This document shows positions 55,350 to 64,000 of a stretch of DNA of 64,000 nt, one piece after another (within the stretch, counting starts at the first letter, position 1; each line of letters opens with the position of its first letter). A program made the position numbers and the translations under genes. The notes beneath the pieces were generated by a model. It had not been told where the DNA came from. It was given only the letters and a program-made list of their open reading frames with translations, and did not search any database. Source of the stretch: Corynebacterium provencense (GTDB lineage Bacteria > Actinomycetota > Actinomycetes > Mycobacteriales > Mycobacteriaceae); assembly GCA_900049755.1 (NCBI GenBank), contig LT160592.1, positions 99,836 through 163,835 on the forward strand. Reading direction: 5' to 3'.

Positions 55350-56954
55350 TCACTTGCCACCGAAGTTGAGCTTTCCAAGGTCGATGTTCTCGAAGCCGGG
55401 CGGCATCTGCTGCTGCATCTTCTGCAGGTCGGCCATCGACGGCATCGCCTGGGGCATGCCGGCCCCCGGCAACCCCTGCGGCAAACCGGCGGCACCGGGC
55501 ATCCCCTGGGGGAGCCGGTTCTGGCCGCCGCCCTTCTTCGCCGGCTTCCGCTTACCGTTCTTGCCCTTGCGGCCCTTCGGCTTCTTCTTCGTCGCCGAAC
55601 GGTTCATTCCGCCCATCCCGAACTGTCCTGCCATCCGGCCCATCATCTTCTTCGCCTCGAAGAAACGGTTGACCAGCTGGTTGACCTCCGAGACGGAGAC
55701 ACCCGACCCGTTGGCGATACGCTTACGCCGTGACGCGTTGAGGATGTCCGGGTTCTGCCTCTCCGCCGGGGTCATGCCCCGGATGATGGCCTGGATCCGG
55801 TCGAGCTGCTTCTCGTCGACGTTGTCCGCCATCTGGCTCATCTGCTTGCCGCCGGGCAGCATCTTGAGCACATTGCCCAGCGGGCCCATCCGCCGGATCA
55901 TCATCATCTGTTCGAGGAAGTCCTCCAGGGTGAGCTCCCCGGATGCCATACGCTCGGCCGCGGTCTGGGCCTTCTGCTGGTCCATGACCTGTTCGGCCTG
56001 CTCGATGAGGGTGAGCACGTCACCCATTCCGAGGATCCGGTTGGCCATGCGGTCAGGGTGGAAAACGTCGAAGTCGTCGAGCTTCTCCCCTGTCGAGGCG
56101 AAGAGGATCGGCTTGCCGGTGACCTCCCGGATCGACAGTGCCGCGCCACCGCGGGCGTCACCGTCGAGTTTGGTGAGGACGACACCGGTGAAGTCCACAC
56201 CGTCGCGGAAAGCCTCTGCGGTGGTGACGGCGTCCTGGCCGATCATGGCGTCGATGACGAAGAGGACTTCGTCGGGGTTGACCGCGTCGCGGATGTTGCG
56301 CGCCTGGGTCATCAGTTCTTCATCGATGCCCAGACGGCCTGCTGTGTCGATGATGACCACGTCGTGCTTCGTCCGACGGGCTTCCTCGATACCGGCCCTG
56401 GCCACCGCCACCGGGTCACCGTGGCTGGTGCCCATCTCATGGTCGAGGGAGTCGAGGGAGGTTCCCGGGTCGGGTGCGAAGGTCTCGACCCCGGCCCGTT
56501 CCCCGACGATCTGAAGCTGCTGGACGGCACCGGGCCGCTGGAGGTCACAGGCCACGAGCATCGGCGTGTGGCCCTGTTTGACGAGGTGCCGGGCCAGCTT
56601 GCCGGCCAGGGTGGTCTTACCTGCACCCTGCAGGCCGGCGAGCATGATGACGGTGGGCGGGGTCTTCGCCAGGTTCAGCCGGCGGGTCTCACCTCCGAGG
56701 ATCTCCTTGAGTTCCTCGTCGACAATCTTGATGACCTGCTGGGCGGGGTTGAGTGCCTCGGAGACGACGACACCGTTGGCCCTGTCCTTGACGCGTCTGA
56801 TGAATCCGCGGACGACCGGGAGGGAGACGTCCGCCTCCAGCAGCGCCAACCGGATCTCCCTGGCTGTGGCGTTGATGTCGGCTTCGGTGAGCCGCCCTTT
56901 GTCCCGCAACCCCTTGAGGGCGCCGGTGAGACGGTCGGACAAGGACTCAAACAC
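55350..56954 (-). CDS. ffh: Signal recognition particle protein Ffh
   Basis: GTPase that binds signal sequences with 4.5S RNA and hands ribosomes to FtsY. The 534-residue protein has the N domain, G motifs (GLQGAGKTTLAGKLA, DTAGRLGIDEELM, TKLDGDARGGAAL) and the Met-rich M domain with SGVSVSEVNQLVNRFFEAKKMM. The tail is basic then Gly/Pro/Met-rich (GQNRLPQGMPGAAGLPQG). GTG at 56954 has AGGGAG about 10 bases upstream. Confidence 0.95.
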   Translation of the reverse strand: MFESLSDRLTGALKGLRDKGRLTEADINATAREIRLALLEADVSLPVVRGFIRRVKDRANGVVVSEALNPAQQVIKIVDEELKEILGGETRRLNLAKTPPTVIMLAGLQGAGKTTLAGKLARHLVKQGHTPMLVACDLQRPGAVQQLQIVGERAGVETFAPDPGTSLDSLDHEMGTSHGDPVAVARAGIEEARRTKHDVVIIDTAGRLGIDEELMTQARNIRDAVNPDEVLFVIDAMIGQDAVTTAEAFRDGVDFTGVVLTKLDGDARGGAALSIREVTGKPILFASTGEKLDDFDVFHPDRMANRILGMGDVLTLIEQAEQVMDQQKAQTAAERMASGELTLEDFLEQMMMIRRMGPLGNVLKMLPGGKQMSQMADNVDEKQLDRIQAIIRGMTPAERQNPDILNASRRKRIANGSGVSVSEVNQLVNRFFEAKKMMGRMAGQFGMGGMNRSATKKKPKGRKGKNGKRKPAKKGGGQNRLPQGMPGAAGLPQGLPGAGMPQAMPSMADLQKMQQQMPPGFENIDLGKLNFGGK

Positions 56955-57052
56955 TGTGGAACTTCTCCCTGCAGGTTACGGACGACACGTGACCCCACCA
57001 CACTACCCGGTGACCGGAGGAGAGGAACACCCGGGAGAGGCCGGGAGCAGGG

Positions 57053-58420
57053 TCAGCCCTTGGTGGACGCACCCGCGGCGTCCTGCTCGACCTCCAGGGC
57101 GGTCAGGTTGCCCATGTGGCTGTCCCCCGAGTAGGCGGACTCGGCGTGGAGGACGGAGTCGATGCCGGTGACCTCCTCGTCGCCGGAGATACGCCACCCC
57201 ATGACCTTCTTGAGGATGACCGCGATGACTGCAGTGACGATCGCGGTGTAGACCAGGGCGACGACCGCGATGACGATCTGGACGACGAAGAGCTTGAAGC
57301 CGTCTCCGCCACCACCGGTGAGGAGTCCGTCGTCGGTGGCCAGCAGGCCCACACCGATGGTTCCCCAGAGGCCGGCGACCAGGTGCACGCCGACGACGTC
57401 GAGGGAGTCGTCGAACTTGAACCGGTACTTCAGCCCCACACCGACGGCCGAGAGGGCACCGCCGATCGCGCCGAGGATGATGGCCGTGACAGGGGTGAGG
57501 TTACCGGCGGCCGGGGTGATGGCGACCAGACCGGCGACCACGCCGGACGCGGCGCCGAGGGAGGTGACGTGCTTGTCACGGAGCTGCTCGACAGTCAGCC
57601 AGCCCAGCATCGCGGCACAGGTCGCCACAGTGGTGTTGAGCCAGGCAAGGCCGGCGTCACCGTTGGCTCCGAATGCGGAACCGCCGTTGAATCCGAACCA
57701 TCCGAACCACAGGAGTGCTGCCCCCAGCATGACGAGGGGAAGGTTGTGCGGCCGGGCCTCTTCCTTCATGAACGAACGGGACCGTCCGATGATGAGGGCC
57801 AGGATCAGGGCAGCCATGCCGGCGTTGATGTGGACGACGGTACCGCCGGCGAAGTCGATCGGGGCGATGGTCGCTTCACCGTCGGTGGTACCGAACATCT
57901 TCGCGGCGAGACCGTCCTCGGAACCGGAGAGCAGGCCGCCGCCCCAGACCATGTGGGCCAGGGGGAAGTAGGCGAGGGTGACCCAGATGCCGGCGAAGAC
58001 CATCCAGGTGGAGAACTTGACGCGGTTGGCCAGCGAACCGGAGATGATGGCCACGGTGATCACCGCGAAGGTGAGCTGGAATCCGATGTCGATGACATTG
58101 GCGTATCCGGATGAACCGGCGATGTAGTTGCCGTCGGCGTCGGTGACAGAGTCCCTCAGGCCGAAGAACTCGAAGGGGTTGGAGAACCATCCGGCAAAGG
58201 ACTCGTTGCCGTAGGACATCGACCAGCCCCAGAGGACGTAGATCACGCCTACGAGTCCGAGGGTGCCGAAAGACATCATCATCATGTTGATGGCGGACTT
58301 CTGCCGGGACATTCCGCCGTAGAACAGCGCCAGGGCCGGTGTCATGAGGAGCACCAGGGCGGCACTCATCAGCATCCAGGCAGAGTCGCCTGAAGCGGTC
58401 ACCATTTCCTCAGGGGTCAT
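57053..58420 (-). CDS. amt: Ammonium transporter, Amt family
   Basis: Trimeric membrane channel for ammonium uptake. The 455-residue protein has eleven membrane helices with the family's MTPALALFYGGMSRQKSA, GGTVVHINAGMAALILALIIG and LLWFGWFGFNGGSAFGANG, including the conserved Asp/Trp/His pore surroundings. It resembles both AmtA and AmtB of C. glutamicum. GAGGAG lies 7 bases before the ATG. In C. glutamicum the amtB-glnK-glnD operon lies between ftsY and ffh; here amt is alone in that position. Confidence 0.92.
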   Translation of the reverse strand: MTPEEMVTASGDSAWMLMSAALVLLMTPALALFYGGMSRQKSAINMMMMSFGTLGLVGVIYVLWGWSMSYGNESFAGWFSNPFEFFGLRDSVTDADGNYIAGSSGYANVIDIGFQLTFAVITVAIISGSLANRVKFSTWMVFAGIWVTLAYFPLAHMVWGGGLLSGSEDGLAAKMFGTTDGEATIAPIDFAGGTVVHINAGMAALILALIIGRSRSFMKEEARPHNLPLVMLGAALLWFGWFGFNGGSAFGANGDAGLAWLNTTVATCAAMLGWLTVEQLRDKHVTSLGAASGVVAGLVAITPAAGNLTPVTAIILGAIGGALSAVGVGLKYRFKFDDSLDVVGVHLVAGLWGTIGVGLLATDDGLLTGGGGDGFKLFVVQIVIAVVALVYTAIVTAVIAVILKKVMGWRISGDEEVTGIDSVLHAESAYSGDSHMGNLTALEVEQDAAGASTKG

Positions 58421-58645
58421 TTTCCATCTCCTCGTGGGTCATGTCACCGGTGTCATCGACCGGTCACTGTGCCCCAGTCAAGTGCAGCCGTGTTTCCTGG
58501 GTCCGACCCTGTATATTTCGCCCCGGTGAAATGAGCACCCCTGACTGTTACGGACACATTTCACCCTCCCGCGCGGGGGGACACACTGCCGACACATTCC
58601 GGCGCCGCACACCGGTCTGCCGGAGGCACCGGCGTGACCCCGTCG
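58421..58645. other. Intergenic region between amt and ftsY
   Basis: A 225-base stretch without a gene. It should contain the amt promoter and any nitrogen-control site, but I see no clear AmtR box or hairpin. Its left half contains imperfect CACCGGTGTCATCGACCGG repeats too weak to call. Confidence 0.4.
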
Positions 58646-60178
58646 TCAGCCCAGCAGGGCGTCGACGAAGCTCTCGACCTCGAACGGGGCGAGGTCGTCG
58701 GCTCCCTCCCCCAGCCCCACCAGTTTGACGGGGACGCCCAGTTCCTCCTGCACCTGGAAGACGATTCCGCCTTTCGCCGAACCGTCGAGTTTGGTCAGCG
58801 CGACTCCCGAGATGTCCACGACGTCCCGGAATGTCCTCGCCTGTGTCAGTCCGTTCTGTCCCACGGTGGCGTCGAGCACGAGGATGACCTCGTCGACCTT
58901 CGCCTTTTTCTCGATGACCCTCTTGACCTTCCCCAGCTGGTCCATCAGCCCGACGGAGGTGTGGAGTCGCCCGGCAGTGTCGACGACCACGACATCGACA
59001 CCCTCCTCGACTCCCCTGGCGACCGCGTCGAAGGCGACGGAGGCCGGGTCCGCACCTTCGCGTCCCCGGACGGTCTGTGCACCGACGCGCCGCCCCCAGG
59101 TCTCGAGCTGGTCAGCGGCAGCGGCACGGAAGGTGTCGGCTGCACCGAGCAGCACCGAGTGTCCCATGCCGACGAGCACCCGCGAGAGTTTGCCGGTGGT
59201 GGTGGTCTTGCCTGTCCCGTTGACGCCGACGACCATGATCACCGCGGGCTTGCCGTCATACGGCACGGCGTGAATGGAACGGTCGAACTCGGGGTGGCAC
59301 GCCTCGATGAGGCATTCCCGCAGCATCGCGCGGGCCTGTTCCTCACTCTGCACGCCACCTGCGGCGATGCGGTCGCGCAGTTTCTCGACGACGCTGACTG
59401 TGGTCCTGGTACCGAGGTCGGCCATGATGAGCGTGTCCTCGATCTCCTCCCAGGCGTCCTCGTCGAGGTCGCCTGCCGAGAGTATACCGAGGACGCCTCG
59501 ACCGATGACATTCTGGGACCGGGACAGGCTGCCCCTGAGCCGACCCAGCCTGCCTTCGACCGGGGCGATGTGCTCGATCTGGTCGCCTTCGTGGGCCGCC
59601 ACGGGTGCCGCAGACTCTTCAGGCTCTGCGGGCGCCTCGGACTGTCCGGGAGCTGCGGGTGCCTCAGGTTCTGCAGAAACTTCAGGCTCTTCAGGCTCTT
59701 CACGAGACGCAGGCTGTTCGGTCTCCACACTCTCAGCAGACTGTCCGGGCTGAGGGGAAACCTCTGCGGTATCCTGTTCCGACTCAACCGGCTCAACCGA
59801 CTCAGCCTGCACATCCGACTCAACCGGCGCATCCGGCGCATCCGACTCAACCGGCGCATCCGGCACCTCTGCCACAGTGCCACCGGTCTTCCCGGCTTCC
59901 GGAACGTCCACGGGCCGGCCGACGGGCGGCACCACGGGATCGTTCACCACTTCCGGTGCACGGACCTCCTCCACCAGGCCGGCGGCGGTCCCCGAGCTGA
60001 AGTTGAAGCCACCCTTGGCCTGGTAATCACCCGAAGTGGGCTTCTTCTGCTCGAGCTCCGCCTCTTTCTCGAAGGAGATCTGCCTGGCCTTCCCACGGCG
60101 GAGGCCGAGCAGGACCAGCAGAGCAAGTACGACTATGACCGCGACTACGGCGACAATGATCCAGATGACCGAGTTCAT
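58646..60178 (-). CDS. ftsY: Signal recognition particle receptor FtsY
   Basis: Membrane GTPase that docks Ffh. The 510-residue protein starts with a membrane anchor (VIWIIVAVVAVIVVLALLVLLG), then a ~190-residue acidic repeat arm (APVESDAPDAPVESD, EPEVSAEPEAPAAPG), and the NG domain with VGVNGTGKTTTTGKLS, DTAGRLHTS, LTKLDGSAKGG and the end GEGADDLAPFEVESFVDALLG. GGAGG lies 2-3 bases from the ATG. The gene follows the 1225-residue protein by 59 bases. Confidence 0.95.
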   Translation of the reverse strand: MNSVIWIIVAVVAVIVVLALLVLLGLRRGKARQISFEKEAELEQKKPTSGDYQAKGGFNFSSGTAAGLVEEVRAPEVVNDPVVPPVGRPVDVPEAGKTGGTVAEVPDAPVESDAPDAPVESDVQAESVEPVESEQDTAEVSPQPGQSAESVETEQPASREEPEEPEVSAEPEAPAAPGQSEAPAEPEESAAPVAAHEGDQIEHIAPVEGRLGRLRGSLSRSQNVIGRGVLGILSAGDLDEDAWEEIEDTLIMADLGTRTTVSVVEKLRDRIAAGGVQSEEQARAMLRECLIEACHPEFDRSIHAVPYDGKPAVIMVVGVNGTGKTTTTGKLSRVLVGMGHSVLLGAADTFRAAAADQLETWGRRVGAQTVRGREGADPASVAFDAVARGVEEGVDVVVVDTAGRLHTSVGLMDQLGKVKRVIEKKAKVDEVILVLDATVGQNGLTQARTFRDVVDISGVALTKLDGSAKGGIVFQVQEELGVPVKLVGLGEGADDLAPFEVESFVDALLG

Positions 60179-60237
60179 GGCCTCCAGTGAACCAGAGGAG
60201 GCGGGAACGGCGCTGCGGCACCCCGGTCACGGGGGCT

Positions 60238-63200
60238 TCACCGTGGTCGCGGCGTCCTCGGTGTCCTGCCCTGCCGTGGGGTCCGCGGAGCCCGTCGGTC
60301 CGCACCGCCTTCCCCGGTCACGGCATCCTCCCCGGCTGTCCCGGCTTCCCCGGCGTCCGAGGAGCCCCCTGCCCTGTCCGCCGCCGGTTCCTTCCCCGGT
60401 ACAGCAGGCTCCGTCGGCAGGACCGGGTCGGCGGATTCGTCCGGGCCGAAGACCCCGAGGACCATCGCGTCGGCGGAAACGAGGTCACCGGTGACCAGAT
60501 CCGGGACGATCCGGGCGAGCTGTGCCCACCCGTGGTAGGAGGAGGTGAGCTGGCCGGGCGAACCGAACCGGCCGTGGGCGCGCAGCCTGGCCGCGATCGC
60601 CAGCACCATGCTGATCACCGGGGCGAGGGCCCACCGGTTGGCGGGGTTGTCGGTGTCGACGTTGTCGAGTTTGTCGAACCGCACCCGGGCGGAGGTGAAC
60701 AGCTGCCGGTTGGTCTGACGGATTCTGCGCAGCAGCGCCAGGGCGGCCCGCAGCAGCTCCGGGTCTGCGAGAACCTCGTTGAGCTCGTCGCGGCGGCGGA
60801 AGGTCTCGAACACCGCGATGAGTCGGGAGTTCTCCTCCGACAGTGCCCCCGGGACCAGACCCGATCCCGCGAAGAACGCACTGAGCACCGCATCCTGCTG
60901 CGCCGGATCCAGTTGCGCGATCTGCACCGTCGTCGCGTCGATGCACGCCGTCTCCAGGGTGGCGTCCCTGCCGGATTCAACGGTGCGTGCCAGTTCCGCT
61001 CCCCCGACCGTCGTCAACCGTTTCCCGATCTCACGGCGTGCGGTCGTGTCCTCGTCGTCGGTGGCGGCCAGTTCGCCGAGGATCTCCAGCGCTGCGATCC
61101 ACGCCACACCCGGAGTCGGGTCAGATTCGTCGGTGCGCAGCGGTGCGTGCACCAGTCCGGAGAGAATGAACTGGGCGGGACGGTCGGTGGAGGGCACCAG
61201 TGACCGTGACATCGCACGCAGAGCCTCGCGCGGGTGGTGCGCCAGGGCGGTGCGCATCGCATGCCCGGCGGAGTCCGGGGTTCCGTCGGACAACCAGCCC
61301 GCCAGCACATCCCACAACGTGGTGAGCACGTCGATGTCGTCGGGGGCTTCGTCGGACTCCCCTGCGAGGAATGCCGAGAGCCTGGTCCAGGGCCCCCCGT
61401 CATCCGGGTGGGCGTGGCCGGGGGCGTCCGCGGTCAGGGCGGAGGGACCGGGGGTCGCCGGGGCGTGAAGCGAGGAGAACCGGTCCCCGTTGAACAGCTG
61501 GACCCTCAGCGGTCCGGAGTTGACCAGCTCGGAGGGGAGGGTGACCCGGCCGTTGTCGAGGGTCACCGCCGTAGCGGACCTCCACGGCGCCGTGAGCTGC
61601 CACAGCCAGGCACCCGCTGGACGGTCCGGGGCTGTCTCCGGGGCCGGGCTGACGGTGAGGACGTCGTCAACGACTGCGACGGACCGTTCCACAGGCGGCC
61701 TCAGGGCCGCCAGACGCACCGAATGGGACCTGCCGTCGGCGACGAACTCCAGCTCGCAGGCGCCCTCGCGCAGCAGCGACAGGGAACCCTCCAACGGCTT
61801 CAGCGACACCGACCAGGTCACGTCGTCGACGGTGCCGAGGCGCAGGGTACGCACCGGGGCACCGTGCCGGTCGCGGACCACCAGCCGGGGGGATTCGACG
61901 GGCAGCCCGGGGCGGATCCGGAACCGTGTGGAGACGTCGACCGAGTCCGCGGAGATACTCACAGCCTCCGTGCGCCACATCGGGTCCTCCCCCGTGAGGG
62001 GGAGCTGGTAGCGCAGTCGCGGCGGTTCGACGATGAGGGGCAGGGCGTCCCCGGCGTCGGTCTCGGCGATGACCCGGACCTGCTTCTCCATCGGGCCCAG
62101 TTCCACACTCCTGGCGATGACCAGGGGTTTGTCCCCGCCGCGGAAGGTCACCGTCACCGGTGACAGTCCGGCGGCACGGGCCAGTCGCGGAGCCTCAGGT
62201 GCGTCGACGTGGAGATCTTCGACGATCGCGTACTCGTGGCGGAAGGATTCGTTGCGCGGTCCCCGCAGCCGGACAAGGTACTCGCCGACCCAGGGGGTGT
62301 CGTAGGCCTCGGGGTCGAAGACGTCGAACAGGCCGCCGTCGGCGGGCACCTCCAGGGGCTCCTCCTCGGTGACCTCCTCCCCTGTCTCCTCCGGGCCCGC
62401 CCACGAGCTCACGGACAGGAACCAGATCTCCGGCGCGCCGGAGACCGTCGGGGGGAACACCGCCTGCAGGCTGACGGAGTGCACGGGCAGTCCGCCGAGG
62501 GAACGCAGCGACGGGCAGGGCTCGTCAGGTTCGGCGAAGACGACCCTTTGACGTGGGTCGACACACCGCACCCTGCCCATCGGGGGCCGTTGCACCCCGG
62601 GTCGGTCGATGTGGAGGGACACCGCGCCCGAGAGGTCGAGGTCCCGGATCACCCACCCCTGCCAGGTCTTCATCTTCCACTGCCCCAGCACCGGGAGAAC
62701 ACGGTCGCGTACCACGTCGACCGCGGTGGAGTCCTCGGGGCAGACCACGAGGACGCGGTCGTGGTGCAGGGAGACCCGGTCGGTGAGGTCCTTGCCACGC
62801 CGGGTGAACACCAGGACGGGGTCGTCACTGTCGACCCCCTTGACGACCCATGCGTCGTCGTGGGTGAGGTCCCGGACCCCGATCTCGCGCACGGGCCGGC
62901 GCATGGGGATGTCGAGGACGCCGGTGACCGGGCGTCCCGGAGAGTCCGAACGCCGGGTCCGGAAGCCCGTCGGGCGTCCCTCGACGTCGATGTGCCACCG
63001 CACCTCGGGGGATTCGTCGGCGTCGAGGAGCACCTCGGGCAGCCGCAGGACGACCCTCTGCCGGGCCAGGTCGAGGGAGAGGCGGGGCTGGGTTTCCCGG
63101 GACCCGACACCGACCCGGTGACGGCGGGCGGTCGTGCCGGCGGGACGTTCGGAGAGCTCCTCGACGACGTCCTCGAGGATCAGCGGCGGGACCTCCGCCA

Positions 63201-63915
63201 CCGCCCCTGAGGTCAGACCGTGACGCCAGTGGCCGGGGTGGGCTGCCGCGTACCTGACGACCCGTACGACAGGGGCGATCAGTCCGGCCGCCAGCTCCGG
63301 AAGCACCGCGCACAGGGGGCCCGCCTGCAGCGACTCCTCGGCGAGGACTGCGACCACGGCGTCTGCCTCGGCGTCCGCGTCAGTGTCCGCTGTCCCGTCG
63401 AGCCGGCGTGAGTCGATCAGCTCGATGAGTTCCGGAACCCAGTCGGTGGCGATGCCGACGTGGGCGAAAAGGCGTCCCTTCTCCCCGTCCGATCCCGTCG
63501 CGGCGATGTCGACGGGGTCGAGCCCGGCGCGGGTGAGGATCCCGGCGTAGGTGTCCGGGGCGACGAGGGCGGTCCGCTCGGGGGTGGGTTCCAGCCCCAG
63601 GCCGGACCAGAATTCGGAGGCCAGTTCACTGACGTCGTTGAGCCTGGCCGCGCGGAACAGCAGGGTCGAGGCGGTCAGTGCGGGGCAGGTGGCCAGCAGC
63701 TGGCCTTCGTCTCCGCCGGCGGCGAGCTGGCGGGCGAGGAAGGTTCCGTAGAAGGTGGTGATCCGTTCGAGCTCGTCACCGGTCGTGTCGAGCCGGACGA
63801 AGATCGGCGGAGTCCCGGGAAGTTCCCCCAGCCGGCGGGTCAGGTCCAGTTCGGTACCGGAGGCCCAGGCGAGAAGGGGGTCCGACAGGTCTGCGATAGG
63901 GCTCGGTGCACTCAC
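60238..63915 (-). CDS. Large protein of unknown function (1225 residues)
   Basis: I do not recognise the family. Three parts can be seen. Residues ~1-245 are mostly helical and acidic (ELERITTFYGTFLARQLAAGG, LLFRAARLNDVSELASEFW). Residues ~250-775 are strand-rich with repeated beta-sandwich-like stretches (RVVLRLPEVLL, VRWHIDVEGRPTGF, WVGEYLVRLRGPRNESF). Residues ~800-1150 are helical again (TLWDVLAGWLSDG, LRRIRQTNRQLFTSARVRFDKLDN, NRWALAPVISMVLAIAARLRAHG). The tail (~1155-1225) is low complexity and ends Arg/Pro-rich. No signal peptide, membrane helix, Walker, protease or nuclease motif was found. Codon use is like the host. GTG start has TAGAAT 8 bases upstream overlapping the previous gene's stop region. 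Confidence 0.75.
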   Translation of the reverse strand: MSAPSPIADLSDPLLAWASGTELDLTRRLGELPGTPPIFVRLDTTGDELERITTFYGTFLARQLAAGGDEGQLLATCPALTASTLLFRAARLNDVSELASEFWSGLGLEPTPERTALVAPDTYAGILTRAGLDPVDIAATGSDGEKGRLFAHVGIATDWVPELIELIDSRRLDGTADTDADAEADAVVAVLAEESLQAGPLCAVLPELAAGLIAPVVRVVRYAAAHPGHWRHGLTSGAVAEVPPLILEDVVEELSERPAGTTARRHRVGVGSRETQPRLSLDLARQRVVLRLPEVLLDADESPEVRWHIDVEGRPTGFRTRRSDSPGRPVTGVLDIPMRRPVREIGVRDLTHDDAWVVKGVDSDDPVLVFTRRGKDLTDRVSLHHDRVLVVCPEDSTAVDVVRDRVLPVLGQWKMKTWQGWVIRDLDLSGAVSLHIDRPGVQRPPMGRVRCVDPRQRVVFAEPDEPCPSLRSLGGLPVHSVSLQAVFPPTVSGAPEIWFLSVSSWAGPEETGEEVTEEEPLEVPADGGLFDVFDPEAYDTPWVGEYLVRLRGPRNESFRHEYAIVEDLHVDAPEAPRLARAAGLSPVTVTFRGGDKPLVIARSVELGPMEKQVRVIAETDAGDALPLIVEPPRLRYQLPLTGEDPMWRTEAVSISADSVDVSTRFRIRPGLPVESPRLVVRDRHGAPVRTLRLGTVDDVTWSVSLKPLEGSLSLLREGACELEFVADGRSHSVRLAALRPPVERSVAVVDDVLTVSPAPETAPDRPAGAWLWQLTAPWRSATAVTLDNGRVTLPSELVNSGPLRVQLFNGDRFSSLHAPATPGPSALTADAPGHAHPDDGGPWTRLSAFLAGESDEAPDDIDVLTTLWDVLAGWLSDGTPDSAGHAMRTALAHHPREALRAMSRSLVPSTDRPAQFILSGLVHAPLRTDESDPTPGVAWIAALEILGELAATDDEDTTARREIGKRLTTVGGAELARTVESGRDATLETACIDATTVQIAQLDPAQQDAVLSAFFAGSGLVPGALSEENSRLIAVFETFRRRDELNEVLADPELLRAALALLRRIRQTNRQLFTSARVRFDKLDNVDTDNPANRWALAPVISMVLAIAARLRAHGRFGSPGQLTSSYHGWAQLARIVPDLVTGDLVSADAMVLGVFGPDESADPVLPTEPAVPGKEPAADRAGGSSDAGEAGTAGEDAVTGEGGADRRAPRTPRQGRTPRTPRPR

Positions 63916-63926
63916 GACGACTCATT

Positions 63927-64000
63927 CTAGGGCGCGTCGGATGCGGCGACATCTGCGGGGGCGTTCTGCCCGTCTGCCCTGTTCACGGGGGTCTCGACCG
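63927..64000 (-). CDS. C-terminal end of an upstream gene, partial
   Basis: The minus-strand frame ending TAG at 63929-63927 is open to the window edge and encodes VETPVNRADGQNAPADVAAS followed by DAP. Third codon positions are mostly G or C, as in real genes here. Only about 24 codons are visible; the product is unknown. It ends 11 bases before the start of the 1225-residue protein, so the two could be one operon. Confidence 0.5.
   Translation of the reverse strand, partial: VETPVNRADGQNAPADVAASDAP

Noticed and set aside
57053..58420. AmtR or GlxR consensus sites near amt and gdhA
   Set aside because: I looked for the known consensus patterns by eye and found none good enough to call.
58634..60190. 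518-codon plus-strand frame across ftsY
   Set aside because: Antisense to ftsY; the Leu/Arg repeats are the complement of the FtsY acidic repeat arm.

Overview
The window is chromosomal DNA from a high-GC member of Corynebacterium. The evidence is a mycothione reductase, a corynebacterial malate:quinone oxidoreductase, an LGFP-repeat secreted protein, a DUF2469-rnhB-lepB block, the dxr-rip1-PBP-map block, and many start codons sitting 6-8 bases after a TANNNT box, the usual layout of leaderless actinobacterial genes. The species cannot be fixed from the sequence. Codon use and GC look like the high-GC corynebacteria (C. variabile or C. nuruki type), but that is an inference.

Layout. 1-12 kb: end of yaaA, cobA, mqo, an alpha/beta hydrolase, mtr, a secreted SxxK-type serine hydrolase, an MgtA-type Mg2+ ATPase, a secreted lipase and a small lipoprotein. 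11.9-18.3 kb: a plainly foreign, AT-richer and decayed island. It holds a truncated YeiH-type membrane protein, the remains of an AMP-binding (adenylate-forming) enzyme, a small ORF with a good ribosome binding site, a small membrane protein, an LGFP-repeat protein whose signal peptide is cut by an in-frame TGA, a frameshifted IS1634-type transposase, and a complete but frameshifted IS3 element inserted in its 3' end. 18.3-23.7 kb: a polyol (D-arabitol/mannitol) catabolic cluster, with xylB and the DeoR-type repressor divergent from the transporter and mtlD. 23.8-26 kb: a TM2 protein with a GYPGY-repeat tail and a zinc alcohol dehydrogenase behind a perfect 16-bp palindrome.

26-60 kb: conserved housekeeping backbone, mostly on the minus strand. 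It includes map, PBP2-type lipoprotein, rip1, dxr, rlmN, cdsA-frr-pyrH, tsf-rpsB, xerC, dprA-comM-yraN, DUF2469-rnhB-lepB, rplS, tex, trmD-rimM, gdhA, rpsP, ffh, amt and ftsY. Three places depart from the order I know from related corynebacteria: ispG is absent after rip1, gdhA lies between rpsP and rimM, and amt lies between ffh and ftsY without glnK-glnD.

60.2-63.9 kb: a single 1225-residue protein of no family I recognise, just upstream of ftsY and just downstream of another gene whose last codons are visible at the window edge. With the island, this is the best candidate for undescribed biology here. No tRNA, rRNA or CRISPR array was seen. Five strong hairpin terminators are listed. Long open frames antisense to real genes are a GC effect and are left out.
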